Shown in pieces: positions 6,899 to 15,049 of a DNA stretch of 64,000 nucleotides. The position numbers and the translations under genes were made by a program. Origin of the DNA: JABILX01 sp041648305 (GTDB taxonomy: Bacteria > Patescibacteriota > Gracilibacteria > UBA1369 > LOWO2-01-FULL-3). Numbering within the stretch: the first letter of the stretch is position 1; each line of letters starts with the position of its first letter. The stretch lies in NCBI GenBank assembly GCA_041648305.1, contig JBAZPI010000001.1:86563-150562 (forward strand), given 5' to 3'. The notes below the pieces were generated by a model that saw nothing but the letters and a program-made list of their open reading frames with translations, did not search any database and had not been told where the DNA came from.

Positions 6899-8176
6899 TC
6901 ACTCTAGAGACTCTTTAGGAAAATAGTCATTCGCCACACTCTCTTCGTACTTGAAAGGACTTATCTCCTCGGGGAAATATTCGCCGTACTCGCCAGTAGC
7001 TGTCATGTGAGCGATAAGCTGAGCGCGAAGGTCTTTGTACTCGCTTTGCTCGTACTGCTTATTGAAAATACAGTACTGCCGCTTCTTCAACGAAACACAC
7101 CCGAAACAATCATTACAATTCATACAAAAATCCGTGTACTCACTATTCTTGCAATTCCCGCTTATCAAAGAAAATTTAACATTATAATTCTCGTCAAACC
7201 CGATATGCTCATAACAAAGCTCAAAATACTCACAATAATTGACGTCGTACGAATCCTTTCCATCTATAACCTGCGCACAGTACGCACAATCCCACAACTT
7301 CTTCACATCAAAGCAATATCGAGCATTTTTGCTATTCACAATAAAGTTGCCGGTACAATCCTCAGACTTCAGAATTCTTGAAGATCGATGCGGAAAATTC
7401 AATTTTTCCATTCCAAGATATTCGTTCGCCCTTGCCAAGCCCTCAACCGTATTCAATTTCAAAGCTTTCTTTCTCTCGAAAAACTCCTCCTTGGAATACT
7501 TCTTATTGGCAATGTAGTATTGCTGCCTTTTAAGTCCGGTACAGCCAATGCAGTCGTTGCATCCCTGACACTCGTAACAAGATGTGCAATCAGTACACCC
7601 TTCACAAGATTGGCAGAAATCCGAGTTGTACATTTTTTCGCAATCCACGCATTCGTAAGTTAATTCGCTCTCACGTACCAAAAAACTATCAACACAATCC
7701 TTCGACTCATAAGGATTTCCGTACATGCAATCCTCGACCTGCACGCTCCCGTAACAAAGATAACAATTCTTGGCAAAATCCACGTAATTACAAAATTCAC
7801 AATTAACAGCACGAGAAGTAACGACAGCCAACCCCAATCGAGGCACACGATCCACCAAAGTTTTGAATTGAGGGAAAAATGGCTCATCAACACGAAACTC
7901 AACGCCAAAATCCAAAGGTTCCCACTTATCGCTCCACCAGCAGTCGGTACAATACACCGGATGCACGGCGTCAGGACGATACGCGGAAATCATGTCTTTT
8001 TTGCACAAATCACACTTCCTGCGATAGAGAGAATGTTCGTTCCTGAACCTCATACGACGCATCATTCTGCATTGCGGGCAAAGAGTAGGAGGCGGCACAG
8101 AAATCTTTTTATAAAAAGCCTGATCGGCACCAGTAACCTCGAATTCTCGCATACAACTTTTGCAAGTTTTGACCAT
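6899..8176 (-). CDS. extremely Cys-rich multi-zinc-ribbon protein
   Basis: 425 residues with 37 cysteines by my count, mostly in CxxC pairs. The N-terminus has four pairs (CKSC, CPQC, CDLC, CTDC) with conserved-looking PPPTLCPQCRMMRRMRFRNE. The middle has an unbroken run of C-x2-C units (CQSCEGCTDC and onward). A second cluster near the C-terminus is CMNCNDCFGC. Two segments look like an internal duplication: LKRQQYYIANKKYSKEEF and LKKRQYCIFNKQYEQSEY, each directly after a Cys cluster. There is no signal peptide, so it is probably cytoplasmic and metal-binding (Zn or Fe-S). Function unknown. It follows the small membrane protein at 8182 by five bases. Confidence 0.8.
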   Translation of the reverse strand: MVKTCKSCMREFEVTGADQAFYKKISVPPPTLCPQCRMMRRMRFRNEHSLYRRKCDLCKKDMISAYRPDAVHPVYCTDCWWSDKWEPLDFGVEFRVDEPFFPQFKTLVDRVPRLGLAVVTSRAVNCEFCNYVDFAKNCYLCYGSVQVEDCMYGNPYESKDCVDSFLVRESELTYECVDCEKMYNSDFCQSCEGCTDCTSCYECQGCNDCIGCTGLKRQQYYIANKKYSKEEFFERKKALKLNTVEGLARANEYLGMEKLNFPHRSSRILKSEDCTGNFIVNSKNARYCFDVKKLWDCAYCAQVIDGKDSYDVNYCEYFELCYEHIGFDENYNVKFSLISGNCKNSEYTDFCMNCNDCFGCVSLKKRQYCIFNKQYEQSEYKDLRAQLIAHMTATGEYGEYFPEEISPFKYEESVANDYFPKESLE

Positions 8177-8181
8177 TTATA

Positions 8182-8499
8182 TCAAATTTTTCTACCAAAC
8201 TTTTTGACAATCAAAGCGGAAACTAACGACAGAATAATCAAAACCACGAAAGAAAATGCGAACGAAAGAACAACAGCAGCAGCCCCAAGAGCCTCTTCAC
8301 CACCAGCCCCCCTCATGGCATAAAAGAGCGGAAAAGCATAAAAAACAACAGCACTAATAAAAGCGGTTAATGGCAATACAGAGAACGGACTCCTCTTGCA
8401 TTTACCCAAATAACATCTGCAAGCAAAAAAGAACATCACTATAAAGGGAAGAAACAGGAGTGACCAGAAAAGGAAATTGTAAACAGCACGGATATTCAT
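8182..8499 (-). CDS. small membrane protein, three predicted TM segments
   Basis: 105 residues with hydrophobic segments at roughly 8-28, 42-61 and 75-98, and a CRCYLGKC motif after the first. No family recognised. It lies between the initiator tRNA and the Cys-rich gene on the same strand, so all may share transcription. The four Cys near the membrane could echo the metal-binding character of its neighbour, but this is speculation. Confidence 0.65.
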   Translation of the reverse strand: MNIRAVYNFLFWSLLFLPFIVMFFFACRCYLGKCKRSPFSVLPLTAFISAVVFYAFPLFYAMRGAGGEEALGAAAVVLSFAFSFVVLIILSLVSALIVKKFGRKI

Positions 8500-8517
8500 A
8501 AGAAATGGTTATTTTTC

Positions 8518-8592
8518 TGGTTGCGGGGGGAGGATTCGAACCTCCGACCTCAAGGTTATGAGCCTTGCGAGCTGCCTCTGCTCCACCCCGCG
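8518..8592 (-). tRNA. initiator tRNA-fMet (CAT)
   Basis: 75 bases on the minus strand with CCA encoded. Acceptor strands CGCGGGG and CCCCGCA give the C1-A72 mismatch that marks bacterial initiators; the D stem GAGC/GCTC gives A11-U24, the other hallmark. The anticodon stem is CAAGG/CCTTG around CTCATAA, so the usual run of three G-C pairs is reduced to two, with A29-U41 in place of G29-C41. T arm GGAGG-TTCGAAT-CCTCC. Confidence 0.95.
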
Positions 8593-8658
8593 CCAATTCA
8601 AAAATACTTTCGTGAAAGCGAGAGGATAGTAATGAAAAACCATCAGAAAGTCAAACCT

Positions 8659-9147
8659 CTAACCCAATTCCATTGCCAACACTAACGGCCGTGATGCAAC
8701 TACCCGCCATCGCGGATCTTTAACAACTTCTTTCATTATTTTTCTCAACACAGAATCACCTTTCGCATCTGCAAAAAACATTCCTTCTCCTTTATTGCTA
8801 CGCTTACATGGATACAAACGGTCATCTTTTTCTCCAATATTCAAACACCATAATTCCCTCCTAATCTGTTCCTCAATTATAGGAGTAACACCTATGTGCT
8901 TATCGTACCGTTGAACAACACATCCTGTTATCCGCATACCTTCTTTGGGCTTTTCTATTGGTTCCAAAGGTTTTTCATTCATCCATTTTTGTAAACCGGT
9001 ACGCATGTAATTAATAGATTCTACTAAACCATTCAATGCATCCGCATCACCAGATTCCGCATCTCCGGAAATAACAATCGGTTCTGCAAAGGACACTTCA
9101 AAACGATCCGGGGATAAATTTGGTTCTTCCTTTTGTATTTCTGCCAT
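8659..9147 (-). CDS. hypothetical soluble protein, 162 aa
   Basis: No family recognised. The N-terminal 30 residues are acidic and probably disordered. The central part has a predicted helix (NGLVESINYMRTGLQKWM), and the C-terminal half mixes strands and helices (MRITGCVVQRY, DSVLRKIMKEVVKDPRWRVVAS). There is no signal peptide or membrane segment. It is encoded alone between the initiator tRNA and the FtsB-like gene. Confidence 0.6.
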   Translation of the reverse strand: MAEIQKEEPNLSPDRFEVSFAEPIVISGDAESGDADALNGLVESINYMRTGLQKWMNEKPLEPIEKPKEGMRITGCVVQRYDKHIGVTPIIEEQIRRELWCLNIGEKDDRLYPCKRSNKGEGMFFADAKGDSVLRKIMKEVVKDPRWRVVASRPLVLAMELG

Positions 9148-9222
9148 ATTGTAATTGGGTTAAAAAGTAAGGAACTCATTATCCCAAAACCTCGTCTAAA
9201 TGTCCAGCTTTTGTCCTATCCT

Positions 9223-9633
9223 CTACCTAAAAAAGAAATCCCACCAACTTTCAGGATTGGAAGAAGTCTCCAATCGCACGACATCCTCACCATCTTCATC
9301 CAAAATTTCTTCGACAGAAGCACCAGTATCATACGACAAACTCTCCGGAGAAATGATTATAACCTCCTCCCCGGAATTAATAAGCCCCAAATTCTGTTTG
9401 GCAATCTTGTCTATGTACTCCTCGGAAGTGAAATACAGATAATCCTCAGTCTTTTTGCGATTCTCCTCAGCGATCAGCACATTCTCCTGCTCAAAGGTCT
9501 CAATATAACGATCGACCAAATAACTGTTGTAAACATTGCGCGTAAGAGAGTAAATTAAATACGCAACCAATGTGAACTCAACGATTATTATAAATTTGGT
9601 TAGCCCGGTTGTGTGCGTAAATTGAGAATTCAT
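9223..9633 (-). CDS. FtsB/DivIC-like septum formation initiator protein
   Basis: 136 residues: a short cytoplasmic N-terminus, one membrane helix at about 13-33, then a coiled coil (YIETFEQENVLIAEENRKKTEDY) and a segment EEYIDKIAKQNLGLINSGEEVI. This is the plan of FtsB/DivIC proteins, which bridge the FtsQ/DivIB and FtsL parts of the divisome outside the membrane. The acidic tail ends in WWDFFFR. It is head-to-head with murC (39 bases apart), which fits a cell wall and division setting. Confidence 0.78.
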   Translation of the reverse strand: MNSQFTHTTGLTKFIIIVEFTLVAYLIYSLTRNVYNSYLVDRYIETFEQENVLIAEENRKKTEDYLYFTSEEYIDKIAKQNLGLINSGEEVIIISPESLSYDTGASVEEILDEDGEDVVRLETSSNPESWWDFFFR

Positions 9634-9660
9634 ACAACTAGATTTTTACCACAATTGTAG

Positions 9661-9666
9661 TAAAAT
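9661..9666 (+). promoter_or_regulatory. -10 element giving a leaderless murC mRNA
   Basis: TAAAAT ends seven bases before the murC ATG, so transcription would start at the start codon. No good -35 is seen at the matching distance. Confidence 0.4.
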
Positions 9667-9672
9667 TCAAAT

Positions 9673-11025
9673 ATGATCAAAAAAGCAAAACGCGTTCATT
9701 TCATCGGGATAGGGGGGATAGGAGTCAGCACTTTGGCGCAGATTTTTAACGATCAGGGTAAAAAAGTGACAGGCTCGGATATTGAAGACAGCGATCATAT
9801 TCAGCACATGAAAAAGGATGGGATAAAAATTAAAATCGGCCACAGCGCAAAGAACATTCCGACCAATTGCAATCTAGTGATTCACTCTTTCGCAATTGAA
9901 AGTGACAATCCCGAACTATTAAAAGCTAAAAAGCTAAGAATCAAAATACTAACCTATCCCGAAGCGCTCGGAGAATTCAGTCGCGACTACCACACAGTCG
10001 CAATCACCGGCACCCACGGCAAATCCACAACTACCAGCATGACCGCCCTCCTCGCGCTCAAATCCGGCCTTGATCCAACTGTCGTAGTAGGTACAAAAAT
10101 GAAAGAACTCGGCAACAAAAACTACAGAATTGGCAAGTCCAATCTGTTAATTGTAGAGGCATGTGAATTCAGAAACGCATTCCTGAACTACAAAATGGAC
10201 GTCCTTGCGATCATCAACATCGACAGCGACCACCTCGATTTCTTCAAAACCCAAGACGCCTACGTCAAAGCATTCAATAAAGCATGCAAAAGTGTTGGTA
10301 AAAAAGGCCTGATCATTCTCGACGCAGACGACAAATTCAGTCAAGGAATTGAAGAAGGCGCAAAAGCAAAAGTAATTAAAATCACGAGCAATCAAACCCT
10401 GAAAAACGCCCCGTCTCACGCTTACCTAAACGAAAGACTACTTAAGATCGGCAAAAAATCTCTGAAATTAAGGCCGAACGTACCTGGCAAATTCAATATA
10501 AGAAACTCCGCATTTGCGGCAGTCATAGGGGAACACTTAAAAATATCAAATCGCAAAATCGAAACCGGAATCGCAGCCTTCAGAGGATGTTGGCGCAGAA
10601 TGGAATTAAAGAAAATCAAACTCAAAAATGTTAAATTCTACGACGACTATGGGCACCTTCCGGCAGAGATCGATGTGACGCTCAACGCGATGCGCGAGAC
10701 ACACCCCAAAGAGAAGATTCTAGCCGTCTTCCAACCTCATCAATTTATTCGCATAAAAAACTACCTCACGGAATTCGGGATGTGCTTTTCTTCGGCCGAC
10801 GACGTCCTTATCCCGGATATTCTAAGAAATCGCGACACTCTCGAAGAAATGGCCTCGATTCAAACACACGAACTTATCGACGAAATCAAAAAGCATAAGA
10901 AAAACGTGTTCCATTCAACGGACGTGCCCGACACAGCAAAATGGATAAAAAAGAACGGCAAAAAATATGGCGTAATCGTAGCCATGGGATCAGGTGATGT
11001 TAAAAAGCTTTATAAACTGATCTAG
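9673..11025 (+). CDS. murC: UDP-N-acetylmuramate--L-alanine ligase
   Basis: Adds the first amino acid (L-Ala) of the peptidoglycan stem peptide using ATP. 450 residues with the N-terminal Rossmann motif FIGIGGIGVSTLA, ATP loop GTHGKST (113-119), the central VEACEFRNAF region and the C-terminal ligase domain. The conserved C-terminal motif usually read as DDYGHHPTEI is DDYGHLPAEI here (324 onward). Length and domain order are normal. Mpl, which uses tripeptide, is a close relative; the short size and normal N-terminus favour MurC. It converges with cysS with 9 bases between. Confidence 0.92.
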   Translation: MIKKAKRVHFIGIGGIGVSTLAQIFNDQGKKVTGSDIEDSDHIQHMKKDGIKIKIGHSAKNIPTNCNLVIHSFAIESDNPELLKAKKLRIKILTYPEALGEFSRDYHTVAITGTHGKSTTTSMTALLALKSGLDPTVVVGTKMKELGNKNYRIGKSNLLIVEACEFRNAFLNYKMDVLAIINIDSDHLDFFKTQDAYVKAFNKACKSVGKKGLIILDADDKFSQGIEEGAKAKVIKITSNQTLKNAPSHAYLNERLLKIGKKSLKLRPNVPGKFNIRNSAFAAVIGEHLKISNRKIETGIAAFRGCWRRMELKKIKLKNVKFYDDYGHLPAEIDVTLNAMRETHPKEKILAVFQPHQFIRIKNYLTEFGMCFSSADDVLIPDILRNRDTLEEMASIQTHELIDEIKKHKKNVFHSTDVPDTAKWIKKNGKKYGVIVAMGSGDVKKLYKLI

Positions 11026-11034
11026 ACCCATTAA

Positions 11035-12444
11035 TCAAATCCTCTTCCAAATAGTTCCATTCGATGTGTCCTCCAACTCAATGCCCTTTTTCAGGAGATC
11101 GTTTCTTATTTGGTCTGCCTTTTTGAAGTCTTTTTCAGTTCGAGCTTTCTCCCGAGCCTCAATCAAAGTCTTAATTTCTTCATCAAGATCTTCCTCCTTC
11201 ATAAAAATTATACCCAAAACTTCATCAATACTCTCCAGAAACCCAATAACCGACTCGCCTTTAAAAGAAGTGTCAAACCCAACATGCTTAATCAAATCAA
11301 ATAAAACCCCCAACGCCCCGGAAGTATCAAAATCATTATTCATCGCCTCCTCAAAAGCCTCAACGAACGGCTTGGCATCAAACTTTTTATCCCCGCCGCC
11401 GCTGGCTTTGCCGCCGCCGCTGGCCTTGCCACTACTGGCCTTCAAGTTCCTCACAAAATCATGCACCCTCGCCAAGCTCGCCTTCGCCTGCTCAAGCAAT
11501 TCCTCGCTGAACTCAATCGGATTCGCGTAATGTGTCTGCAAAAACATCAACCGCACAACCTGTCCGGAATAACGTCCGAGAATATCTCGAATAGTAAAGA
11601 AATTACCCAAACTCTTACTCATCTTCTCCTTATTAATAGTGATGAATCCGTTGTGCATCCAATATTGCGCGAACGAACCTTCACCAAAAACAGACTCACT
11701 TTGCGCGATCTCGCATTCGTGATGGGGGAACGTCAGGTCTCCACCCCCCCCGTGAATATCAAACTTTTCTCCAAGCAGTTTCCAGGACATAGCGCTACAC
11801 TCCAAATGCCAGCCGGGTCGTCCCTCACCCCACGGCGAAGACCACTTCGGCTCGCCCTCCTTTGCAAATTTCCAAACAACGAAATCATGGGGATTTCTCT
11901 TCGCTTCATTTTCTTTAACCCTTGCACCGACCTTCAAATCCTCCAATTTCTGCCCGGACAATTTCCCGTACGAAGACGCTTTGCTAACGTCAAAATAAAC
12001 CCCATCTCCTTCAATAACATAAATAACGCCAGCCTTCTCCATACGCTCAACGAATTCAACCATCTGCGGTATATACGAAGTTGCTCTCGGCGCCTCATCT
12101 GGAGGCAAAATCCCCAAGGCCGCATAATCCTCCTCATACTTCGGAATAATTCGCGCAGCCAATTCAGGAACACTCACCTTTTCCTCACGCGCTCTATTGA
12201 TCATCTTGTCATCTATATCCGTATAATTTGAAACAAACTTCACTCTGTAACCCTTACCATCGCAACCCCTGTACTTCAAGTATCGACGCACCACATCGAA
12301 ACAAACCGCGCTCCTTCCGTGCCCCAAATGCCCAACGTCGTAAACAGTCGGCCCGCACACATACATCGAAACACAACCCTCAACGAGAGGCGTAAATTTT
12401 TCCTTTTTCCCGGTTAACGTATTTTTAATCTTCAAAACGCTCAT
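11035..12444 (-). CDS. cysS: cysteinyl-tRNA synthetase
   Basis: 469 residues, class I. HIGH motif as HLGH (39-42) in YDVGHLGHGRSAV, KMSKS as KEKMSKSLGNF, and zinc-binding residues around Cys30, WHLECSAM and HHECEIAQSE. The C-terminal part has the DALR-like helical domain. A Gly/Ser/Lys linker (SSGKASGGGKASGGG) interrupts the region before that domain and comes from an 18-base tandem repeat. The gene follows the YggT-like gene on the minus strand. Confidence 0.96.
   Translation of the reverse strand: MSVLKIKNTLTGKKEKFTPLVEGCVSMYVCGPTVYDVGHLGHGRSAVCFDVVRRYLKYRGCDGKGYRVKFVSNYTDIDDKMINRAREEKVSVPELAARIIPKYEEDYAALGILPPDEAPRATSYIPQMVEFVERMEKAGVIYVIEGDGVYFDVSKASSYGKLSGQKLEDLKVGARVKENEAKRNPHDFVVWKFAKEGEPKWSSPWGEGRPGWHLECSAMSWKLLGEKFDIHGGGGDLTFPHHECEIAQSESVFGEGSFAQYWMHNGFITINKEKMSKSLGNFFTIRDILGRYSGQVVRLMFLQTHYANPIEFSEELLEQAKASLARVHDFVRNLKASSGKASGGGKASGGGDKKFDAKPFVEAFEEAMNNDFDTSGALGVLFDLIKHVGFDTSFKGESVIGFLESIDEVLGIIFMKEEDLDEEIKTLIEAREKARTEKDFKKADQIRNDLLKKGIELEDTSNGTIWKRI
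11393..11428 (-). repeat. 18-bp tandem repeat inside cysS
   Basis: Two copies of an 18-base unit beginning CCGCCGCCGCTGG (11393-11410 and 11411-11428) differ at one base. A decayed partial third copy follows. It encodes the KASGGG linker and stays in frame. Confidence 0.75.
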
Positions 12445-12462
12445 AAAACGACTATAAAGTAC

Positions 12463-12747
12463 CTATAAGCTGACAATCAATTCCACGAGAAGATAAGCGA
12501 TAATATTCACTCCAAAAAGAGCGATCAATGGTGAGAGATCGATCATCCCGATTCGGTGTGGCAGTTTTTTTACCAAATTCAAAACAGGATCAGTAATATC
12601 GTTAATAAAACGCGTAATTCTGCCGGGAGAGCCTCCGCCCACCATAAACCAAGACAAAACCACCCTCGCAAAAACCGCGTAAGTAATCAAATTACCCAAA
12701 ACGGTAACAAAATTAGCTGCGAATACTTTTAAATTAGCCATATCCAT
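12463..12747 (-). CDS. YggT-family membrane protein
   Basis: 94 residues from the chosen ATG at 12747 (MDMANLKVFAANFV). Two hydrophobic segments flank RITRFINDITDPVLNLVKKLPHRIGMIDLSP, which matches the YggT/YlmG pattern (P-x3-P and DxSP). Homologues are linked to envelope or osmotic functions and, in cyanobacteria and plastids, to nucleoid or division organisation. The longer frame to 12867 overlaps the upstream secreted-protein gene and has no conserved content, so it is rejected. Confidence 0.78.
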   Translation of the reverse strand: MDMANLKVFAANFVTVLGNLITYAVFARVVLSWFMVGGGSPGRITRFINDITDPVLNLVKKLPHRIGMIDLSPLIALFGVNIIAYLLVELIVSL

Positions 12748-12779
12748 CGCAGACGATCTTACCACCAAACTAGAATTTT

Positions 12780-14924
12780 TCAAAGGTTCCGAAACCCTTC
12801 CTCTTTCTTCTTCATGGAAAAGTAAGAATAGAATAATCCGCCAAGAATCGCGGACACAAAAAGCCAAACAACTTCAGGACCGCTTTGGCTGGCGTCTTCC
12901 TTCATATCGCCGAGTTGCTCTGAGCCGGCTGTACCTTGCCAAACACCCGTAGACCCGCCCTGTCCAACACCGTCGGGATAAACATCGCTTGGAATAGCGG
13001 AAACAATATTGCTCATAAGCGCGCTCGTACTCCCCGAGTTACTCACAGCCGCAACCGCAAAGAAATATTCTTTACCATTTTGAAGATCAGGCACGTACCA
13101 CGTGGTAGAAGCATTCCAAGTGTCAATGACATATGCGAGCTGATTAGCCGAAAGTCCGTAGTAGATTCTGTAAAATTGGACAGGAGCTCCTGTTTTAGGA
13201 GACGTCCAGCTCAACGTGATCTTATGATTCCCGGGAACGGCGACCAACCCTGCTACATTGGCAACAGACGTGCCGGACCCGGAACCCCCGACTCCAACAT
13301 TTAGAACATAACTTGCCTCTTCGATTTTGGCTTCATTCCCAAGAGCATCAACCAACGTAAATTTCATCGGATAACTTCCCCCAAGAATAGGAGCCTTAAA
13401 CTTCGCGGAATAATATCCGCCCTCAGCTCCTTTCATCTCATACACACTCCCATTCACATCAAGCAATAATTGGGTCAAACCAAGTTCGGTATACACCTTG
13501 ATTTCAACGTCACCACCGGAAGGGACAGTCCCGGAAGGAACCATCTCAACTTTATCGATTCCTGGAGATGTCGTATCAATGGTAACTTTGATTTTACTCG
13601 AAGAAGCCAATATCGTTCCACCCTCATTCACAATCGCGACATAAAATTCATGATCCCCGTCCGTCAAAAACCCTGTTGTAAAAGCAAACGCTCCAGTCTG
13701 ACTAGCCACCGCATTGCCAATTTTAACATTGCTGTCATATATAACAAGACTGGAAGCGGGAGTAGTAGTCCCGGAAATCACCTGAACATTATTACTGTAT
13801 GTCCCGGGAGTAGGATTTGTGACAGTTACAGTTTTATCAACCCCGCTCTGAGCCGAAGTTACCGTAACATTGGAAGTCCCGAAAACCATTGGATCCGATA
13901 CGTCTTTCGCTTCTATCACGTAACTTCCAGGAGAAGTAAAAGACAAGGCAAGAGCGAACGGATGAGTTCCCAAATTTTGAGCGGTATAAGTGTAATCAGA
14001 TGGCAAAGTCACACCCGTCGTAGATCCGGAAATCACAGAAAAATGAACAGTCCCCAGGTAATCGGTCACAGTCTGATCCGATTCGTCTCTTGCGGACAAA
14101 GTAAATGACAAACTCTGATTTGTATTTGCAGAAGCCGGAAGATTATCAAATTTCAAATAAGCAACAGGTCCTGAAGCGTTCCCAACAGCATTTCCCAGAA
14201 ATGCCTCTGTGCTAGAGAACAAACTTTCACTGGAAGTGAAATAAACCACCTTTGCCCGCTCTGAAAGAATCTTATTCGATGTCAGATCATAAATAGTATA
14301 AGAAGAGACTCCTGACTCAGGCGAATTCACAGAAAAAACAACTTTCCCCTGCGAATCTGAAAGATTCACATCTGTATTAACGTCATCCTCACCCCTGCTG
14401 GAAATCAGCTCAACCATATGATTAGATATGGAATTCCCGAAAATATCTTTCAAGGTAACTTCAACTTCCCCAATATCTCGTCCGATTCTCACAACCTGTT
14501 CCGTAGGAGTTATTTCTGAATACGTCTCAGAAATCTCCCCGGGCAAAACATTAAAAGTATTTGAAGAACCGTACTGCGAAGAATTCAGCGACTTCGCCGA
14601 AACCTTATAAGTTCCGGCAACTCTCGTATGGAAGTCAGCTAATTTTACTCGGGCAATCCCGTCCAAACCGGAAGTTGCAGGGAATTCAGAGTAGCTCCCA
14701 TCGGGCTTTTCAACCTTGAAAACCACAGAGATATTCGTTCCAACATTGGAAGATTCAAGTGAGGTGCTAAAACCAGCGATAGTATCTGTCCCAAAAGCCG
14801 ATACCGAGACCTGTGCCGAAGCCGGCGCTGAATAAGATTCAAAATCATAAGCAAAACCAGCCGAAGCGACGACCATTCCGACTAACATCCCCGCAATAAT
14901 TGTAGATAATACTTTTTTTATCAT
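12780..14924 (-). CDS. secreted, C-terminally anchored Ig-like and FN3 repeat protein
   Basis: 714 residues. Signal peptide at 1-25 (IIAGMLVGMVVASAGFA), then a series of beta-sandwich repeats rich in Ser, Thr and Gly, including bacterial Ig-like units (for example 370-460 with VTVTNPTPGTYSNN). A fibronectin type III domain spans about 565-655 (KITLSWTSPKTGAP ... FYRIYYG ... GKEYFFAVAAVS). A membrane segment near 685-702 is followed by the basic tail SMKKKEEGFRNL. It is therefore displayed outside the membrane and anchored at its C-terminus. Such proteins commonly act in surface contact or as S-layer-like components; the partner is unknown. Confidence 0.75.
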   Translation of the reverse strand: MIKKVLSTIIAGMLVGMVVASAGFAYDFESYSAPASAQVSVSAFGTDTIAGFSTSLESSNVGTNISVVFKVEKPDGSYSEFPATSGLDGIARVKLADFHTRVAGTYKVSAKSLNSSQYGSSNTFNVLPGEISETYSEITPTEQVVRIGRDIGEVEVTLKDIFGNSISNHMVELISSRGEDDVNTDVNLSDSQGKVVFSVNSPESGVSSYTIYDLTSNKILSERAKVVYFTSSESLFSSTEAFLGNAVGNASGPVAYLKFDNLPASANTNQSLSFTLSARDESDQTVTDYLGTVHFSVISGSTTGVTLPSDYTYTAQNLGTHPFALALSFTSPGSYVIEAKDVSDPMVFGTSNVTVTSAQSGVDKTVTVTNPTPGTYSNNVQVISGTTTPASSLVIYDSNVKIGNAVASQTGAFAFTTGFLTDGDHEFYVAIVNEGGTILASSSKIKVTIDTTSPGIDKVEMVPSGTVPSGGDVEIKVYTELGLTQLLLDVNGSVYEMKGAEGGYYSAKFKAPILGGSYPMKFTLVDALGNEAKIEEASYVLNVGVGGSGSGTSVANVAGLVAVPGNHKITLSWTSPKTGAPVQFYRIYYGLSANQLAYVIDTWNASTTWYVPDLQNGKEYFFAVAAVSNSGSTSALMSNIVSAIPSDVYPDGVGQGGSTGVWQGTAGSEQLGDMKEDASQSGPEVVWLFVSAILGGLFYSYFSMKKKEEGFRNL

Positions 14925-15014
14925 CGCTAAATTCTACCTCAAAAACCAAGAAATATCAATTTTCCACAAATCAACTCGGGAATATGTCAACCCATATAGT
15001 CATCCCACAAACAA

Positions 15015-15043
15015 TTGCTAAAAAGATGGCTTTTTGATAAATT
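15015..15043 (+). promoter_or_regulatory. promoter of the PKD-7TM / ligase operon
   Basis: TTGCTA at 15015-15020, 17-base spacer, TAAATT at 15038-15043. Transcription would begin at about 15050, the A of the ATG, so the mRNA is predicted leaderless. Confidence 0.55.
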
Positions 15044-15049
15044 AACAAT

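Noticed and set aside
7007..7806. Plus-strand frames opposite the Cys-rich gene
   Set aside because: Their presence follows from the CxxC-rich codons on the other strand; they have no motif or start signal.
12748..12867. Longer start of the YggT-like gene
   Set aside because: It would run over the end of the upstream secreted-protein gene; YggT proteins start near the chosen ATG.
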